From Tropicimonas sp033101155 (GTDB lineage Bacteria; Pseudomonadota; Alphaproteobacteria; Rhodobacterales; Rhodobacteraceae), in assembly GCF_033101155.1 (NCBI RefSeq), contig NZ_JAWMPX010000001.1, forward strand, positions 248,001 to 312,000: DNA of 64,000 nucleotides, in the 5' to 3' direction. Below, piece after piece: positions 17,064-25,696 of this stretch. Position 1 is the stretch's first letter. Every line of letters begins with the position of its first letter. Both the position numbers and the translations under genes were made by a program. Under the pieces are notes generated by a model. It saw only the letters and a program-made list of their open reading frames with translations, did no database searches and was not told the origin of the DNA.

Positions 17064-17564
17064 TCAATCCTGAGTCCAGCCCGAAGGACCTTTCGTCCGG
17101 CGCGGTTCTTCGGGAATTTCCGTGAATTCCCCGTCAATCACGTCGCGCGGACCGGTTTTTTGCCCCGGATGCGGCCCCGTTCGGAACTGGGTGCTGTGAA
17201 AGCCCGCCGAGCTCTGAACCACCATTCGCGACCGGATCCAGCGAAACACCGCCTCGCGCACCTTCGGCACCAGCAGCAGGAAACCGACCGTGTCGGTGAA
17301 GAAGCCCGGCGTCAGCAGCAGCGCACCGGAAAACAGGATCATTGCACCATGCGCGAGCGGTTCCGTTGGATCGTTCAGCTCGTTCATCGAGCTTTGCACT
17401 TTCCCCAGCACAGCGAGCCCTTGCTGCCGCACCAGCCAGGTGCCGATAAGAGCCGTCAGAACGACGATAAGCAATGTCCAAGCGAGCCCCAGCACGGAGC
17501 CAAGCTGGATGAACAGGGCAATCTCGATCAGCGGAACCGCGATGAAGAGCAGAAGCAGAAGCAT
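17064..17564 (-). CDS. fxsA: FxsA family inner-membrane protein
   Basis: The 166-residue protein starts at an ATG preceded by GGAGGAGA, a strong ribosome-binding site. Hydrophobic segments are LLLLLFIAVPLIEIALFIQLG, TLLIVVLTALIGTWLV and AMILFSGALLLTPGFFTDTVGFLLLVP. The last includes the conserved LLLTPGFFTD motif of FxsA. In E. coli FxsA counters F-factor exclusion of phage T7; a general role is not known. It diverges from the Tim44-domain gene across about 107 bases. Confidence 0.9.
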   Translation of the reverse strand: MLLLLLFIAVPLIEIALFIQLGSVLGLAWTLLIVVLTALIGTWLVRQQGLAVLGKVQSSMNELNDPTEPLAHGAMILFSGALLLTPGFFTDTVGFLLLVPKVREAVFRWIRSRMVVQSSAGFHSTQFRTGPHPGQKTGPRDVIDGEFTEIPEEPRRTKGPSGWTQD

Positions 17565-17671
17565 GAGTCTCCTCCGGAGGAGCGTGTGTTTGTGGACTTG
17601 TCTTTCCTGCTCGCTTACATAAGTGCGGTGAGGGCCCGATACCAACCCATAGGCGAAAGAAGAGGATTTCA

Positions 17672-18340
17672 ATGAGTGCTGCCGTGATCCAGCTCCTGGT
17701 TTTGGCCGGGATCGCTATTTTCCTGATCCTGCGGCTCCGGTCCGTCCTCGGAACCCGCGAAGGCTTTGAAAAGCCGCCTCTTCCGGTTGATGAGAGCCCG
17801 GAGGACCGTCGTGGCGGTCGACCCGACTTCGAAGTCATCGAGGGCGGCGTCGACCACGACATCACCGATCACGCCGAAGAAGGCAGCCCGACCGCTGAAG
17901 CGCTGGCCCAGATGAAGCGGGCCGAGCCCGAGTTCAATGTCGGCGAATTCCTGCAAGGAGCGCGCGGCGCCTACGAAATGATCCTGATGGCCTTCGAGCA
18001 TGGCGATATCGATCAGGTCGCCCGGTTCCTCAATCCCGATGTGCACGAGGCTTTTTCCCAGGTTCTCCAGCATCGTGAAGAGCAGGGCCTCTCGGTGGAT
18101 GCCAATTTCATCGGTCTGCGCGAGCTTTCTCTCGTCCGGGCCGAGTTCGAGCCGGCCACGGAGATGGGCGAGGTAACGGTCCGTTTCGTCGGTGAACTGA
18201 CGTCGGTTGTGCGCAATGCCGAGGGAGAGGTGCTCGAGGGCTCCGAAACCGAGATCAAGCGCCAGCGGGATGTCTGGACCTTCGCGCGCCGCATGGGTGC
18301 CGGAGATCCGAACTGGCAGCTGGTGGCCACGGGCGAATGA
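17672..18340 (+). CDS. Tim44-domain membrane-anchored protein
   Basis: The 222-residue protein has one N-terminal transmembrane helix (VIQLLVLAGIAIFLILRL), an acidic linker, and a C-terminal Tim44-like domain (about residues 85-220; FNVGEFLQGARGAYEMILMAFEHGD to the end). Bacterial Tim44-like proteins are inner-membrane anchored and relate to the mitochondrial import motor subunit, but their bacterial job is not settled. It overlaps mltA by four bases and neighbours secB and fxsA, suggesting an envelope or secretion role. Confidence 0.88.
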   Translation: MSAAVIQLLVLAGIAIFLILRLRSVLGTREGFEKPPLPVDESPEDRRGGRPDFEVIEGGVDHDITDHAEEGSPTAEALAQMKRAEPEFNVGEFLQGARGAYEMILMAFEHGDIDQVARFLNPDVHEAFSQVLQHREEQGLSVDANFIGLRELSLVRAEFEPATEMGEVTVRFVGELTSVVRNAEGEVLEGSETEIKRQRDVWTFARRMGAGDPNWQLVATGE

Positions 18341-19368
18341 CCAAGACGGGCCGCGCGACTCTGCTCGCGGCTCTTTTGGCAGCCGCAAGCCCGGCCGTCG
18401 CCGAGGCGGACCTGCAGTTGCTTTCTTTCGATCAGCTTGATGGTTGGGCGGCGGATGACCATTCCGCCGCTCTCAAGGCATTTCTCAAGACCTGCGACAT
18501 CCCGAAAGACCCGGAATGGCGCGGCCTTTGCCGCGTCGCGCGCGAAAAAGGCGGCGGGCGTAGTTTCTTCGAGCTCTTCTTCCGTCCGGTTCTGATCCAG
18601 GGCGAGGAGCCTGCGCTCTTCACTGGCTATTTCGAGCCGGAACTGCGCGGCTCGCTCTCTCGCACTCCGCGCTACCGGTTTCCGCTCTATGCCCGGCCCG
18701 AGGATGTGCCACCGGGCCAGCCCTGGGCCTCGCGCGCGCAGATCGAGGAACAGGGGTTGCTCGAAGGACGTGGTCTCGAGATTGCCTGGGTTGAAGACCC
18801 GGTGGATCTCTTCTTTCTACAGATTCAGGGCTCCGGGCGCATAACGCTGCCGAGCGGACAGGTGCTTCGCGTCGGCTATGGTGGCCATAACGGGCATGAC
18901 TACCGCTCGATCGGTCAGGAAATGATCCGCCGGGGTATCTACGAGGCGCATCAGGTCTCCGCTCAGGTCATCAAGAACTGGGTTCGCCGCAACCCGATCG
19001 ACGGGTTGGCGCTGCTGCGCCACAACCCGTCCTATGTCTTTTTCCGCAAGGTGAAAGGAAACGATCCGAAAGAAGGCCCCATCGGTGCGATGAACCGCCC
19101 CGTTACCGCCGGTCGGACAGTTGCCGTCGATCCTGCATATACCCCGCTTGGCGCTCCGGTCTGGATCGAGAAGGATGGCGCGGATCCCATTCACAGGTTG
19201 ATGATCGCTCAGGATACCGGCTCCGCGATCAAGGGCGCACAGCGGGCGGATATCTTCTTCGGTTCTGGATCGACGGCTGGTCTCGATGCGGGCAAGATCC
19301 GTGATCCCGGCCGCATGATCGTACTCATGCCCATTCAGCGCGCCTTCGCCATGGTGGACGAGGAATAA
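18337..19368 (+). CDS. mltA: Membrane-bound lytic murein transglycosylase A
   Basis: The 343-residue exported protein has an N-terminal signal peptide (LLAALLAAASPAVAEA) without a clear lipobox. The MltA barrel domain is recognisable by FTGYFEPELRGS and FFLQIQGSGRITLPSG. The C-terminal 3D domain with AVDPAYTPLGAPVWIE and IAQDTGSAIKGAQRADIFFG contains the catalytic aspartate. MltA cleaves the glycan strands of peptidoglycan and leaves 1,6-anhydro-muramic acid ends. It is coupled to the Tim44-domain gene upstream and the Smr gene two bases downstream. Confidence 0.94.
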   Translation: MTKTGRATLLAALLAAASPAVAEADLQLLSFDQLDGWAADDHSAALKAFLKTCDIPKDPEWRGLCRVAREKGGGRSFFELFFRPVLIQGEEPALFTGYFEPELRGSLSRTPRYRFPLYARPEDVPPGQPWASRAQIEEQGLLEGRGLEIAWVEDPVDLFFLQIQGSGRITLPSGQVLRVGYGGHNGHDYRSIGQEMIRRGIYEAHQVSAQVIKNWVRRNPIDGLALLRHNPSYVFFRKVKGNDPKEGPIGAMNRPVTAGRTVAVDPAYTPLGAPVWIEKDGADPIHRLMIAQDTGSAIKGAQRADIFFGSGSTAGLDAGKIRDPGRMIVLMPIQRAFAMVDEE

Positions 19369-19370
19369 CA

Positions 19371-19988
19371 ATGACCCGCAAGAGGCGCCTCTCCGAGGAT
19401 GACCAGGCGCTTTGGAACCAGGTCGCCCGCTCCACCAATCGCATGCATCCCGCCAGCCGCAAGCCAGCACCCGAGTTGGAAGTCAATAACGTCAAACCCG
19501 AGGGACCACGCAGCCAGCCGGCACTGGCATCGCTTCCCGCATTCCGGCTCGGACAGGCCGCGCGCTACGACACGTCCAAGGGACACGATCTCGCCAGCAC
19601 GTTGGAGCAGCGTCTCGCCGCCCAGCCCGTCCGGATGGATCGCAAGACCTTTGGCAAGATGAAGAAGGGCAAGCTGCGGCCCGAACGCAAGATCGACCTG
19701 CACGGTATGACCCTTTCCACGGCACATTCGGCCCTCTCGCGGTTCATCATCGCCGCCCATGCCGATGGTTGCCGCCTTGCTCTCGTGGTCACCGGCAAGG
19801 GTCAGGGAAAGGGCAAGTTTCGCGACGATGATGGTCCGATCCCGACCCCGCGCGGTGTTCTGCGAAATCAAGTGCCGCATTGGCTCCGGCTTGCACCGCT
19901 TGGCGCATTGGTCTTGCAGGTGACGGACGCGCATATCAGCCATGGGGGCTCAGGCGCCTATTACGTTTACCTCTCCCGTCGCCGGTAG
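19371..19988 (+). CDS. Smr (MutS-related) domain protein
   Basis: The 205-residue protein has a charged, proline-containing N-terminal part and a C-terminal Smr domain (about residues 105-200). The domain shows the family motif KIDLHGMTLSTAHSALSRFI and VVTGKGQG, and ends with SGAYYVYLSRRR. Stand-alone Smr domains are nucleases or RNA/DNA-binding modules; the substrate here is unknown. Its last 39 bases overlap the 3' end of the convergent MFS gene. The order timA-like/mltA/smr is conserved in Rhodobacteraceae. Confidence 0.9.
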   Translation: MTRKRRLSEDDQALWNQVARSTNRMHPASRKPAPELEVNNVKPEGPRSQPALASLPAFRLGQAARYDTSKGHDLASTLEQRLAAQPVRMDRKTFGKMKKGKLRPERKIDLHGMTLSTAHSALSRFIIAAHADGCRLALVVTGKGQGKGKFRDDDGPIPTPRGVLRNQVPHWLRLAPLGALVLQVTDAHISHGGSGAYYVYLSRRR

Positions 19989-21194
19989 GTGTTTCGCCGC
20001 CCGCCGCAAGGCGAAGAACGTGATCGCGGTCGTGACCAGGAAAAAGACACCGATCATCACCAATTGCCGATCCAGCCCCAAGCCGAAATCGATCAGCGCT
20101 CCGGTCAACGCGGGCCCGAAGGCGGAGCCGAAGACCATGATCGCGGTCGCAACCGCCTTGATCGCCCCGAGATTTCGCGTGCCGTAAAACTCCGCCCAGA
20201 AGGCGCCGATCACGGTGAATTGGGCGCCCGAGGTCGTGCCGATCAGCACCATGCCGATCGCCAACTCGGCAATGCCGTCAGCATAGCCAAGACAGAGAAA
20301 CCCGATGGCGATGGGCAGCGGCATGAGAGGAAGTATCCGGGCCGTGCCGATCCGGTCGAGCGCCGCGCCTGCGATCAGCATCATCCCGACCGAAAAGGCG
20401 GTGTAGAGCGGGAAGAGCGCCACAAAGGAGAGATGTGCCACCTCCTTGATCTCCGCCAGGTGGACCTGGTGAAAGAACAACACAGTGATGAAGGTTGGCG
20501 GGCCGAGGATCAGCGGGAACATGGCCCAGAAGAGCCAGTTTTTCAGCATTTCCCCGCGCGTCCAATGCCGCGCGTCCATGCCGAGCGATGAGTTGGCCTC
20601 CGCATCCGCCGAGGGCACCCGCTCCTGTCGCAACAAGACAAGCACAGCCGGCAACACAATCAGCGCCATCCCGGCCGCCAGAACCCAGAGTGACCGCCAG
20701 CCGAAGATCGTCAGCAACGCTACGAAGAGGATGGGCATCAGAGATTCTCCGAGCGTCACGCCCAGCCGCGCCACCGAGAGCGCCTTGCCACGGGTAGCCA
20801 CGAACCACCGCGCCATCGCGACAACCGCGATATGTATCGTCATCCCCTGCCCCATCAGCCGCAGCGCGAAGATGACCACAGGCAGTGCCCAGACGCCGGG
20901 AACCGCCGCCATCGCCAGGCAGGCCACCGCAAGACAAGGCAGCACGATCATCGCCAGGTCGCGGACCCGGAACCGGTCGGCCAATGTGCCCGCCCAGAGC
21001 ATGGTCAGCGCCGAGCCAAGCGTTCCGAGCGCATAGATCGCACCCCAACCGCCATGGCTGAGGCCGAACTCGGCGCGGATCTCTCCGGCAAATACCGAGA
21101 TAAAAAAGGTCTGGCCATAGCTCGAGGACAGGGTCAGCAGGAAGCCCGCGGCAAGCCAGGCCGCGTTTTCCCGCAGAAAGGAAACAGTTCCCAT
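19950..21194 (-). CDS. Major facilitator superfamily transporter
   Basis: The 414-residue protein has about 12 hydrophobic segments and the MFS loop motif GTLADRFRVRD between helices 2 and 3. A soluble central loop (residues about 190-215) separates the two halves. The substrate cannot be inferred from the sequence. It lies three bases downstream of a lipoprotein hydrolase on the same strand, so the two are probably cotranscribed. Its 3' end overlaps the smr gene by 39 bases. Confidence 0.9.
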   Translation of the reverse strand: MGTVSFLRENAAWLAAGFLLTLSSSYGQTFFISVFAGEIRAEFGLSHGGWGAIYALGTLGSALTMLWAGTLADRFRVRDLAMIVLPCLAVACLAMAAVPGVWALPVVIFALRLMGQGMTIHIAVVAMARWFVATRGKALSVARLGVTLGESLMPILFVALLTIFGWRSLWVLAAGMALIVLPAVLVLLRQERVPSADAEANSSLGMDARHWTRGEMLKNWLFWAMFPLILGPPTFITVLFFHQVHLAEIKEVAHLSFVALFPLYTAFSVGMMLIAGAALDRIGTARILPLMPLPIAIGFLCLGYADGIAELAIGMVLIGTTSGAQFTVIGAFWAEFYGTRNLGAIKAVATAIMVFGSAFGPALTGALIDFGLGLDRQLVMIGVFFLVTTAITFFALRRAAKHLPATGEVNVIGA

Positions 21195-21197
21195 GGG

Positions 21198-22316
21198 TTA
21201 GTCCTCTTCGATCTGGCTTGCGCTGGCCGGGTCGAGAATAATCTCGGTCGCGTTCTGCACGGTCAGGATTGTTCCAGGCAACAGGCCAAGCCGGGCGGAC
21301 TGGGCAGACTGGAACGCGCTTTCCACCAGTTCGGGATCCGACATCAGCCGGATGATCGTCGGAGATGCGACGGCAACCATATGCGAGTTCCACGTATCCC
21401 GAACGCCGGACAGGTCGATCACGATCACCTCGAGCGCAGACAGATCGTCGATCGAGGAGATGTTTCCAAGACGTTCATCCTGTCCCGTCAAACGTGCGGA
21501 AAGCCGGAGAACCGCGTCCCGCTGCGACGCCAGGATCAGGAAAGGCTGCGGCAGGGGTCCGATATCGCCCGCTTGCTGGCGGAACAGGTCGACATCCAGA
21601 TCCGGCGCCATCAGCACCACCCCGCCGATCCGGTCCCAGGCCGCCCCCCGCCCGCTCAGAGACATCTGTCGAAGCGTCTCCATTGTCACCTGAGAGCCCA
21701 TGGAATGCGCCAGCAGGATGATGTTTTTTGCCCCGCTCGCCGTGAGTTCTTCGATGAGGTGTTGTAGCCCGTTGCGGGCATAGAGAGCGCTGTCCCGGTC
21801 AAAAGGATAGCCCAATGGATGCCCGCCCGATGGCCAGGCATAGTGCACGGGGAGCGCGTGGATTCCGAGATCGGACGCGATTTGCGCAGTCCGGAAGACG
21901 CCGTCCCCCATCGTGTTGTTGAACCCATGGACAAAAACGAAAACCTCGCCGTGATATTGCGGATTGGCGGCGAGTTGTTGCGCGACTTCGTCTCGGAAGC
22001 GGGACGCGCCCATTGGCTGGATCGAACGGGAGAGGAAATGCTTCTTCGGGTCCGGGTTTTCGCCGCCCACCTCAACTCGTCCTGCTTCGTGAGCTGGAGG
22101 AATGGAAACGTCGATACGGGCAAACCCGAGGTCCCCGCGATCACTTGACTCGAAATCGCCTGTTTCCGTCCGCGTTCGGGTCGTGCCGACGAACACGGTC
22201 ACATCGGTGCCGATTCCGTCGGGAGCCGCCTTCGGCATGACATCCGCGCGAGGCGTGCAGGCCGCAAGCACAAGCAGCGCACAGAAAAGAAGGTGTTTCG
22301 CGGGTGCAGCAATCAT
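21198..22316 (-). CDS. Lipoprotein alpha/beta hydrolase (DUF900 type)
   Basis: The 372-residue protein has a lipoprotein signal (LLFCALLVLAAC, lipobox cysteine near residue 20). An alpha/beta hydrolase of the DUF900 type follows, with VFVHGFNNTMGD as the oxyanion-loop region and the nucleophile elbow LAHSMGSQ. Family members are predicted esterases or lipases at the cell envelope; the substrate is unknown. It lies between hslU and the MFS gene on the same strand. Confidence 0.87.
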   Translation of the reverse strand: MIAAPAKHLLFCALLVLAACTPRADVMPKAAPDGIGTDVTVFVGTTRTRTETGDFESSDRGDLGFARIDVSIPPAHEAGRVEVGGENPDPKKHFLSRSIQPMGASRFRDEVAQQLAANPQYHGEVFVFVHGFNNTMGDGVFRTAQIASDLGIHALPVHYAWPSGGHPLGYPFDRDSALYARNGLQHLIEELTASGAKNIILLAHSMGSQVTMETLRQMSLSGRGAAWDRIGGVVLMAPDLDVDLFRQQAGDIGPLPQPFLILASQRDAVLRLSARLTGQDERLGNISSIDDLSALEVIVIDLSGVRDTWNSHMVAVASPTIIRLMSDPELVESAFQSAQSARLGLLPGTILTVQNATEIILDPASASQIEED

Positions 22317-22388
22317 GCGGCCCGTCTAGACCCATTGGCCGACCGGCGCCATGCTCCCGGCGCCGACCGGCGAAATGCCGCGCGCGCC

Positions 22389-23696
22389 TCAGAGCACGTA
22401 GCGGCTCAGATCGGCAGACCCGGCGAGTTCGCCCAGGTTTTCCTCGACAAATGCAGCATCGACCGTGACCTCATGCCCGGCCCGATCCGGCGCGGCGAAG
22501 CTCAGCTCTTCGAAGACACGCTCCATGACCGTGTAGAGCCGCCGCGCGCCGATATTCTCGACCGAGGAATTCACCTCCGCCGCCATCCGCGCCAGTGCCG
22601 CGATGCCGTCTTCGGTAAATGTCACCACGACCTCTTCCGTCGCCATCAGCGCCGTGTATTGCCGCGTCAACGCGTTGTCCGTCTCGGTCAGGATGCGGAC
22701 GAAATCCTCTTCCGTCAGCGCCCGCAATTCGACCCGGATCGGCAAGCGCCCCTGAAGCTCAGGCAGCAGGTCCGATGGTTTGGCGATATGGAAGGCGCCG
22801 GATGCGATGAAGAGGATATGGTCCGTCTTGACAGGTCCGTGCTTGGTCGAGACCGTCGTGCCCTCGATCAGCGGCAGCAGGTCCCGTTGCACGCCTTCGC
22901 GGCTGACATCGCCGCCACGGGCTTCTTGCCGGGCGCAGACCTTGTCGATCTCGTCGAGAAAGACGATCCCGTTCTCCTGCACCGATTCCAGCGCCGTGCG
23001 GGTTACCACCTCGTCATCGAGCAGCTTGTCCGCCTCTTCCGAGATCAACAATTCATAGCTGTCCGCAACGGTCAGGCGCCGTTTCACCGTCCGCCCGCCA
23101 AAGGCCTTGCCGAAGATCGAGCCGAGATCCATCGCGCCCAAATTCATCCCCGGCTGCCCCGGTATGTCCATCATCGGCATGGACGGCCCGCTATCGGCCA
23201 CGTCCAGCTCGATCATGGTATCGTCCAACTCACCCCGCTTGAGCTTGCCGCGGAACATTTCTCGCGTCTGCTCGCGCGCATCCGAACCGGCAATCGCCTC
23301 CAACACACGTTCCTCGGCATTGCTATGCGCCTTGGCCTTGACCTCCTCACGCATGAAATCCCGCGTCTGCTGGATTGCCGCATCGACCAGATCGCGCACG
23401 ATCTGCTCCACGTCCCGGCCGACATAGCCGACCTCGGTGAATTTCGTCGCCTCGACCTTGATGAAGGGCGCGCGGGCAAGCTTGGCCAGTCGCCGCGAGA
23501 TCTCCGTCTTGCCGACACCGGTCGGGCCGATCATCAGGATATTCTTCGGATAGACCTCGTCGCGCAGGTCGTCATCGAGCTGCTTGCGCCGCCAGCGGTT
23601 GCGCAGAGCCACGGCGACGGCGCGCTTGGCGTCCTTCTGTCCGATGATGAAACGGTCGAGCTCGCTCACGATCTCGCGGGGGGTCAGGTCGGTCAT
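22389..23696 (-). CDS. hslU: ATP-dependent protease ATPase subunit HslU (ClpY)
   Basis: The 435-residue AAA+ unfoldase feeds substrates to the HslV peptidase. Motifs are IGPTGVGKTEISRRLAKLA (Walker A), a pore-loop region near GYVGRDVEQ, Walker B IVFLDEIDKV, and the C-terminal docking end ADLSRYVL. It begins TDLTPREIVSELDRFIIGQ, the normal HslU start. Unusually, hslV is not directly upstream: an oppositely oriented GH25 gene lies between them. Confidence 0.97.
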   Translation of the reverse strand: MTDLTPREIVSELDRFIIGQKDAKRAVAVALRNRWRRKQLDDDLRDEVYPKNILMIGPTGVGKTEISRRLAKLARAPFIKVEATKFTEVGYVGRDVEQIVRDLVDAAIQQTRDFMREEVKAKAHSNAEERVLEAIAGSDAREQTREMFRGKLKRGELDDTMIELDVADSGPSMPMMDIPGQPGMNLGAMDLGSIFGKAFGGRTVKRRLTVADSYELLISEEADKLLDDEVVTRTALESVQENGIVFLDEIDKVCARQEARGGDVSREGVQRDLLPLIEGTTVSTKHGPVKTDHILFIASGAFHIAKPSDLLPELQGRLPIRVELRALTEEDFVRILTETDNALTRQYTALMATEEVVVTFTEDGIAALARMAAEVNSSVENIGARRLYTVMERVFEELSFAAPDRAGHEVTVDAAFVEENLGELAGSADLSRYVL

Positions 23697-23839
23697 ATCT
23701 CTCGCATCTCCGGCATGTCTCCGCCTAGGTAGTCACCATTGCGCCAGACGCAAGCCTTCCCTGTTGCCCGGAATCGACATGCATGCCTTCATGCACAAGG
23801 TTGCCGGCGGTTTTTGTCGGCGAAAACCGGAGATTGCAG

Positions 23840-24628
23840 ATGCGATTAGCGACGCTGTTTTTTGCCCTGTTCGTTCTGTCGGGCTGTGGCGGCGGGGGCG
23901 GAGACGCGCCGAAGGCCTCCCGGTCCGATGCCGCGCGCCCGGTCGAAGTGAGCTATCCGAAGTTCGGCGATGCCGATCCGCATCCCTGGGATGGTCGGGT
24001 GCCGAGCTCCTACGCGGTGCACGGGCTGGATGTCTCCCGTTGGCAGAAGGGTATCGACTGGCGCACCGCGCGTAATGCCGGGATTTCCTTCGTCTTCATC
24101 AAGGCCACCGAGGGCGTCGAGGAGCTGGACCCGATGTTCTCGGAGCACTGGGCCGCCGCCGGCCAGGCCGGTGTCCCGCGGGCTGCTTATCATTTCTACT
24201 ATTTCTGCGCCGATGCTGATGATCAGGCGCGCTGGTTCATCCGAAATGTCCCGAGGGTGCCCGGCGGCTTGCCACACGTTCTGGATCTCGAGTGGAACCC
24301 CTATTCGCCGACCTGCACCAAACGCCCGGACGGCGCCGTCGTGCGCGCCGAGGCCGATCGTTTCCTCGACATGCTGGAAGCGCATTACGGGCAACGGCCG
24401 ATCGTCTATACCTCGGTTGATTTCTGGGAAGATACCGGCATCGACCAACTGCGCGGCACACGGTTCTGGCTGCGCTCGGTCGCCGATCATCCCCGCGTGC
24501 GCTATCCCGGTGCGCGCTGGGACTTCTGGCAATACACCGGCACCGGGCTGGTGCCCGGCGTGCCGGGGAAAGTCGATATCAACGTGTTCCGGAGCTCTGT
24601 GCAGAGCTGGAAGTCCTATCCGGGCTGA
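23840..24628 (+). CDS. GH25 lysozyme-like lipoprotein
   Basis: The 262-residue protein starts at an ATG directly before a lipoprotein signal (ATLFFALFVLSGC, lipobox Cys near residue 15) followed by a glycine run. The rest is a GH25 muramidase domain: GLDVSRWQKGIDW, FVFIKATEGVEELDPMF, the catalytic-strand motif LDLEWNPYSP, and DFWQYTGTGLVPGV. GH25 enzymes cleave the beta-1,4 bond after N-acetylmuramic acid. The gene is inverted relative to hslU and hslV, which flank it, so it looks inserted between two genes that normally sit together. Confidence 0.9.
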   Translation: MRLATLFFALFVLSGCGGGGGDAPKASRSDAARPVEVSYPKFGDADPHPWDGRVPSSYAVHGLDVSRWQKGIDWRTARNAGISFVFIKATEGVEELDPMFSEHWAAAGQAGVPRAAYHFYYFCADADDQARWFIRNVPRVPGGLPHVLDLEWNPYSPTCTKRPDGAVVRAEADRFLDMLEAHYGQRPIVYTSVDFWEDTGIDQLRGTRFWLRSVADHPRVRYPGARWDFWQYTGTGLVPGVPGKVDINVFRSSVQSWKSYPG

Positions 24629-24649
24629 CAAACACAGGGCGGCGCCCGA

Positions 24650-25207
24650 TCACGCCTTGATGGTCTCGACCGTCAGATTGCCGTTTGTGTAGACACAGAT
24701 ATCGGCAGCGATTGCCATGGCCTTGCGTGCGACCTCTTCGGCGCCCAGATCGCTGTCGATCATGCCCCGTGCGGCGGCGAGGGCGAAATTGCCGCCCGAT
24801 CCGATGGCGGCAATGCCATGTTCGGGCTCAAGCACGTCGCCCGCACCGGTGATCACGAGCAGCTCCTTGCCGTCGGTCACGATCAGCATGGCTTCGAGCT
24901 TTTGCAGATATTTGTCCGTCCGCCAGTCCTTGGCGAGTTCGACAGCGGCGCGGGCAAGTTGTCCCGGCGTTGCTTCGAGCTTTTTCTCAAGCCGCTCGAG
25001 CAACGTGAACGCATCCGCCGTGGAGCCGGCGAAACCGCAGACCACGTCATGCCCGCCGGGAGAAAGCTTGCGCACCTTTCGCGCCGTGCCCTTGATCACC
25101 GTCTGGCCGAGGCTCACTTGCCCGTCGCCCGCGACGACGACTTCGCCGCCCTTGCGCACGCCAATGATCGTTGTCCCGTGCCAGCCGGGGAAATCGCTCT
25201 CGGCCAT
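24650..25207 (-). CDS. hslV: ATP-dependent protease peptidase subunit HslV
   Basis: The 185-residue N-terminal-nucleophile protease subunit assembles as two hexameric rings with HslU. The segment TTIIGVRKGGEVVVAGDGQVSLGQTV is diagnostic, and the catalytic threonine is the first T of GTTIIG after propeptide removal. The ATG at 25207 is selected because GGAG lies seven bases upstream. The longer frame to 25300 includes unlikely sequence. hslU lies about 1 kb downstream on the same strand beyond the inverted GH25 gene. Confidence 0.96.
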   Translation of the reverse strand: MAESDFPGWHGTTIIGVRKGGEVVVAGDGQVSLGQTVIKGTARKVRKLSPGGHDVVCGFAGSTADAFTLLERLEKKLEATPGQLARAAVELAKDWRTDKYLQKLEAMLIVTDGKELLVITGAGDVLEPEHGIAAIGSGGNFALAAARGMIDSDLGAEEVARKAMAIAADICVYTNGNLTVETIKA

Positions 25208-25316
25208 GTCTTTCTCCATCCTTGGTCGGACCCTATATGGTCGCGCCAACGGCCCGGCACAATGGGCCACGAAAAAGGGCGCCGAAGCGCCCTCACTCAA
25301 CCGGTATGGCCGGGGA

Positions 25317-25637
25317 TCAAACCGACTCGTCGATCCAGGCCTTCAGTGCGGCTTTCGGGGCGGCGCCAATCTTGGAAGAGACAACCTCGCCGTCCTTGAA
25401 CAGGAACAGAGCCGGGATGCCCCGCACGCCAAGTGCGGCCGGGGAGTTCGGGTTCTCGTCCACGTTGACTTTGGCGATCTTCACCTTGCCACCATACTCG
25501 GCCGCCAGCTCTTCGAGCGCCGGGCCGATCTGCTTGCAGGGGCCACACCATTCGGCCCAGAAATCCACCACAACGGGGACTTCGGAATTCTTGACGTCAG
25601 CATCGAAGCTGTCATCGGTCACGGCAACGGTTTCCAT
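25317..25637 (-). CDS. trxA: Thioredoxin 1
   Basis: The 106-residue protein has the standard thioredoxin fold and the redox motif WCGPCK with Cys31 and Cys34 (VVDFWAEWCGPCKQIGP). The conserved cis-proline is in VRGIPALFLF. It is the general cytoplasmic dithiol reductant, recycled by thioredoxin reductase. It lies 59 bases downstream of addA and upstream of hslV on the same strand, as in many Rhodobacteraceae. Confidence 0.97.
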   Translation of the reverse strand: METVAVTDDSFDADVKNSEVPVVVDFWAEWCGPCKQIGPALEELAAEYGGKVKIAKVNVDENPNSPAALGVRGIPALFLFKDGEVVSSKIGAAPKAALKAWIDESV

Positions 25638-25696
25638 AGCGATTTCTCCTTCGCATCACGCGTTGAGCCGGAACGTAAGGAGCGCCCCCTCAAGCG

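Noticed and set aside
22293..23732. 479-codon plus-strand frame
   Set aside because: It is the antisense image of hslU, rich in Arg, His and Pro with no recognisable domain.
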